The notes under the pieces: generated by a model
Seen by the model: only the letters and a program-made list of their open reading frames with translations
Databases searched by the model: none
What the model was told of the DNA's origin: nothing
Shown here: piece after piece, positions 61,990 to 64,000 of the stretch
Numbering within the stretch: position 1 is the stretch's first letter
Layout of the letters: every line of letters starts with the position of its first letter
NCBI GenBank assembly: GCA_022410635.1
Contig: JAJVDF010000590.1
Location: 505,872 to 569,871, forward strand
From: Tretioscincus oriximinensis
Lineage: Eukaryota > Chordata > Lepidosauria > Squamata > Gymnophthalmidae
DNA length: 64,000 nucleotides
Direction: 5' to 3'
Translations under genes and position numbers: made by a program

Positions 61990-62240
61990 GGCCCTTTCTG
62001 CATTAGGCCTTACTTTAGATTACAGTATATTTAATATGTTCAGAATAGAGATCTGCCATCCACATGATAATACAGACTACTGCAGAACCTGTTTGGAATA
62101 AGCAAGGACTCTGTTTGCACAGCGCTCAGCATTTAAAGAAACTGTTACAACATATCTACTGTATTATAGATATGTTGTAACAGACCCCTAAAATGAATGC
62201 ACTGGGCCTATGCAAAGAGGGCCTTAGTGCAGAAAGAGGC
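61990..62240. mobile_element. Foldback element with ggccctttctgca ends
   Basis: The ends ggccctttctgcattaggcc and gggccttagtgcagaaagag are inverted repeats. Inside, a second perfect inverted repeat has 17-bp arms, CTGTTACAACATATCTA at 62142-62158 and its complement at 62167-62183, with an 8-base loop. The element is non-coding and is the longest of three related blocks in the window. Confidence 0.7.
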
Positions 62241-63307
62241 ATTTTTATTCTTAACTTCATACAGGGCCTATCATAAAATAGCCTATGTAAAGTTACTTGT
62301 GAATTGAAGCCCAGTGTTAAAGTTACCCAAAAAATCTTACTGTGACTAGGCTAAACAAAAGTAGCAAAAACTGATAATAGCCAATGACATGCTATTGGAA
62401 CATTGGTTCCAGGAATATCCACAAGTTATGGAAATTATTTTTAAGGGCGGTAAACAGTTTACCCAATTCTTTTTTCTAGGCGCTGCTAACCAAAAAGGTC
62501 TGCTTTGTCAAGATCCTGCTTCACCTAACTGTCATATGTCCAAGTAACTATATCACATATGCACTTTATTAAATCCCTTTTTGCACAGGCTCAGAAACTC
62601 ATTTTAGGAATCTATTATAATGTATCTCTTGTGAAGTACATGTACAAATGCTTCAAACTTAGCTTTTGCAAACAGGGCCTAAGTCTTACACAGCTTAGAT
62701 GGATTCCGACAATAGAGACTATAATTGTGAATTTCCTATTTCTACTTAATGGTTTTTAGTTGTATTTCTGGCTGCTCTTCTACATTGTTATTTCAAAATG
62801 ACAAACGCTTATTGTAAAAGTACGGATGCCCAGCAGCTTCACGAACCTGGCAGTAGCTGCAGGAGTAGCTCAAATGTGAAAGAAATGAAGCAGAGCTGTT
62901 ACTGTGCTGGCAGCTGTGTCTATTGAGAAGTACAGTGTGAGCAGCAGGCAGCCTCTTCTGTCCAACCTGCATGAAGCCCTGCCCTGTGGTCTACAGCTCC
63001 CAGCTTTCATTGCAGCCCTCAGAAGCAGGAAGCCTCTTTAACCCATCTGCGCCCAGTCCTGCCCACAGAAAACAATTTTTTACATACAGGATGATGCCTG
63101 GGGGACCCACCTATATATAAAACCCCAAGTTTAAATTGTCTAGCTACTGTCTCAAAAGCAAGCGGAGGTGGGCGATAGCCCTCTAGCCAGCGAAAGTGGG
63201 GTCGTGAGAGGCTGGTGCTGTTAGGCATGGCCCCACCCAACCTCAGGCAGGGGACTGAGTCCCCACCCTGTCCCTCTTCCTCCATGTTGAAGTAAGCCCA
63301 ATCCTAT

Positions 63308-63372
63308 GGCCTCCATTACCTGGGACATCTGAACACCTTTGGGTGTTCCAGTTAATGGAGGCCGCAGGATCG
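63308..63372. repeat. Hairpin with atggcctccatta arms
   Basis: atcctatggcctccattacc pairs with ccagttaatggaggccgcag plus gat, with a nested gaacacctttgggtgttc hairpin at the tip. It is part of the GC-rich repeat block at 62820-63600. Confidence 0.65.
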
Positions 63373-63510
63373 GCCCTCCTCCAGGACCCGACCCCCCTTC
63401 TCTCGACACTCTTGTCCTGCCACCCCCACTACCCTTCCCCCAGCTCACCACCCCGTCCATCCTTGCCAGACCAGGGCAAAGGCAGGCCCTTGATTTGCCT
63501 GGGCACCTGA

Positions 63511-63580
63511 AAGTCTTGGGGTGCTCCAACAAATGAAAGGTCCAAGCAGGGACTTTCATTTGTAGGAGCACCCAAAGATT
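63511..63580. repeat. Long-stem hairpin
   Basis: The left arm aagtcttggggtgctccaac and the following aaatgaaag pair with ctttcatttgtaggagcacc and caaagattt on the right, a stem of about 29 bp with few mismatches and a 12-base loop. A similar hairpin sits at about 63308-63372, so both belong to one repeat. Confidence 0.7.
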
Positions 63581-63689
63581 TTCTTGGAACTTCTGGGATG
63601 GCCTGCATAGCAAGAAAACTCTTCTGTTCCTTATTTGCAGTCAGGACTTTGTGAAACATCAACGGAGCCAGCAGCACTTCTGTCCAGGT

Positions 63690-63955
63690 GAGCCCCTCGT
63701 CCACCCCGGGGGGAGGGAGGAAAAAGAGGACCGGAAGAGAGGGAGGAAGAGGAGGCCCCTGAGGGGAGGGAAGCAGAGGAGGCTGGGAGAGTAAAATGGA
63801 GGAAGAGATGGTGAGGGGGGGAGATAAGAGAAGAGGAAAAGAAGAAGAAAAGAAGAACAAAAAGAACAAGAAAATGACATTAAAAAGAACATGAAAAGAA
63901 GAACAAGAAAATAACATGAAAGGATGGAGTAGGAGAAGAAGAGAAGGAGAAGGGA
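63690..63955. repeat. Purine-rich low-complexity tract
   Basis: GGA, GAA and AGA units dominate the plus strand for about 265 bp, shifting from G-rich to A-rich from left to right. The matching leucine- and serine-rich minus-strand frames are composition artefacts. Confidence 0.85.
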
Positions 63956-64000
63956 TCCAGATGCTAAAGTGCTCTGTAAAACGGCAAGCCAGCGGGCTTA

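Larger units (their letters stand above)
62815..63640. repeat. GC-rich repeat block, unclassified
   Basis: This block is GC-richer than the adjacent intron and contains two hairpins (63308-63372 and 63511-63580). It looks like interspersed repeat DNA. Reading frames here lack recognisable domains. Confidence 0.4.
24953..64000 (-). other. GMDS: GMDS intron (partial) upstream of the exon at 24.9 kb
   Basis: No exon was recognised in these 39 kb. I looked for the start-codon exon, whose last residues should complete the GITGQ loop before a donor site, and found no candidate. The GC-rich block near 46.8-47.3 kb does not encode it. Stretches without a named feature include roughly 24960-26180, 28070-30240, 30830-32260, 32970-34020, 34580-37400, 37580-39060, 40230-43540, 46260-46780, 50520-52850, 54650-55960, 59170-60610 and 61430-61980. 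They look like ordinary AT-rich lizard intron with degraded repeats. Confidence 0.7.

Noticed and set aside
63429..63917. Minus-strand serine/leucine-rich reading frames
   Set aside because: They are translations of a purine-rich low-complexity tract.

Overview
This window is vertebrate nuclear DNA, most likely from a squamate reptile (a gecko or other lizard). The evidence is large introns with clean GT/AG splice sites, and a repeat content typical of squamates: tRNA-headed SINEs of the Sauria/Squam type, CR1 and L2-like LINE fragments, many hAT-like and Tc1/mariner-like non-autonomous transposons, and endogenous-retrovirus-type LTRs. The species is an inference. No bacterial or phage features are present.

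The only protein-coding gene I can support is GMDS (GDP-mannose 4,6-dehydratase) on the minus strand. Three consecutive internal exons are visible at 24908-24952, 21876-21963 and 20363-20472. They splice in frame into 81 residues of the N-terminal Rossmann-fold part of the enzyme. The exon carrying the start codon would lie at higher coordinates and was not found. Exons coding for the rest of the enzyme would lie below position 1. The rest of the window is intron: about 20.4 kb of the intron after the third visible exon, complete introns of 1.4 and 2.9 kb, and at least 39 kb of the intron before the first visible exon.

Layout. 1-20.3 kb holds short L2/SINE tails, hAT-like foldback elements (4.1, 9.9, 12.0, 12.9 and 15.2 kb), a full tRNA-SINE (12.5 kb), a tandem duplication and an octamer-containing palindrome (14.3-14.7 kb), and a CR1 LINE with a deletion in its reverse transcriptase (15.8-18.0 kb). 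20.3-25 kb holds the three exons, one mariner-type MITE and one large inverted repeat. 25-46 kb is AT-rich intron with a solo LTR (26.5 kb), a second mariner-type MITE (27.9 kb), a GAA-tailed SINE (30.5 kb), further foldbacks, LINE 3-prime ends (39-40 kb) and a probable LTR (43.9-44.7 kb). 46.8-50 kb is a composite, GC-richer element containing two different arrays of hairpin units; I could not assign it to a family. 50-64 kb holds a third MITE copy, an L2-like LINE end (54 kb), three GAA-tailed SINEs (56-59 kb), an LTR-like block (60.8 kb), palindromic elements (62.0 and 63.5 kb) and a purine-rich tract at the right edge.

The strongest observations are the hairpin arrays at 47.4-48.3 and 49.66-49.80 kb, the SINE/LINE pair sharing a 3-prime tail, the repeat tail lying about 15-20 bp upstream of the GMDS exon at 20.4 kb, and the solo LTR with a perfect 50-bp promoter-proximal duplication. 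All identifications come from reading the sequence and from remembered families; no database search was run.
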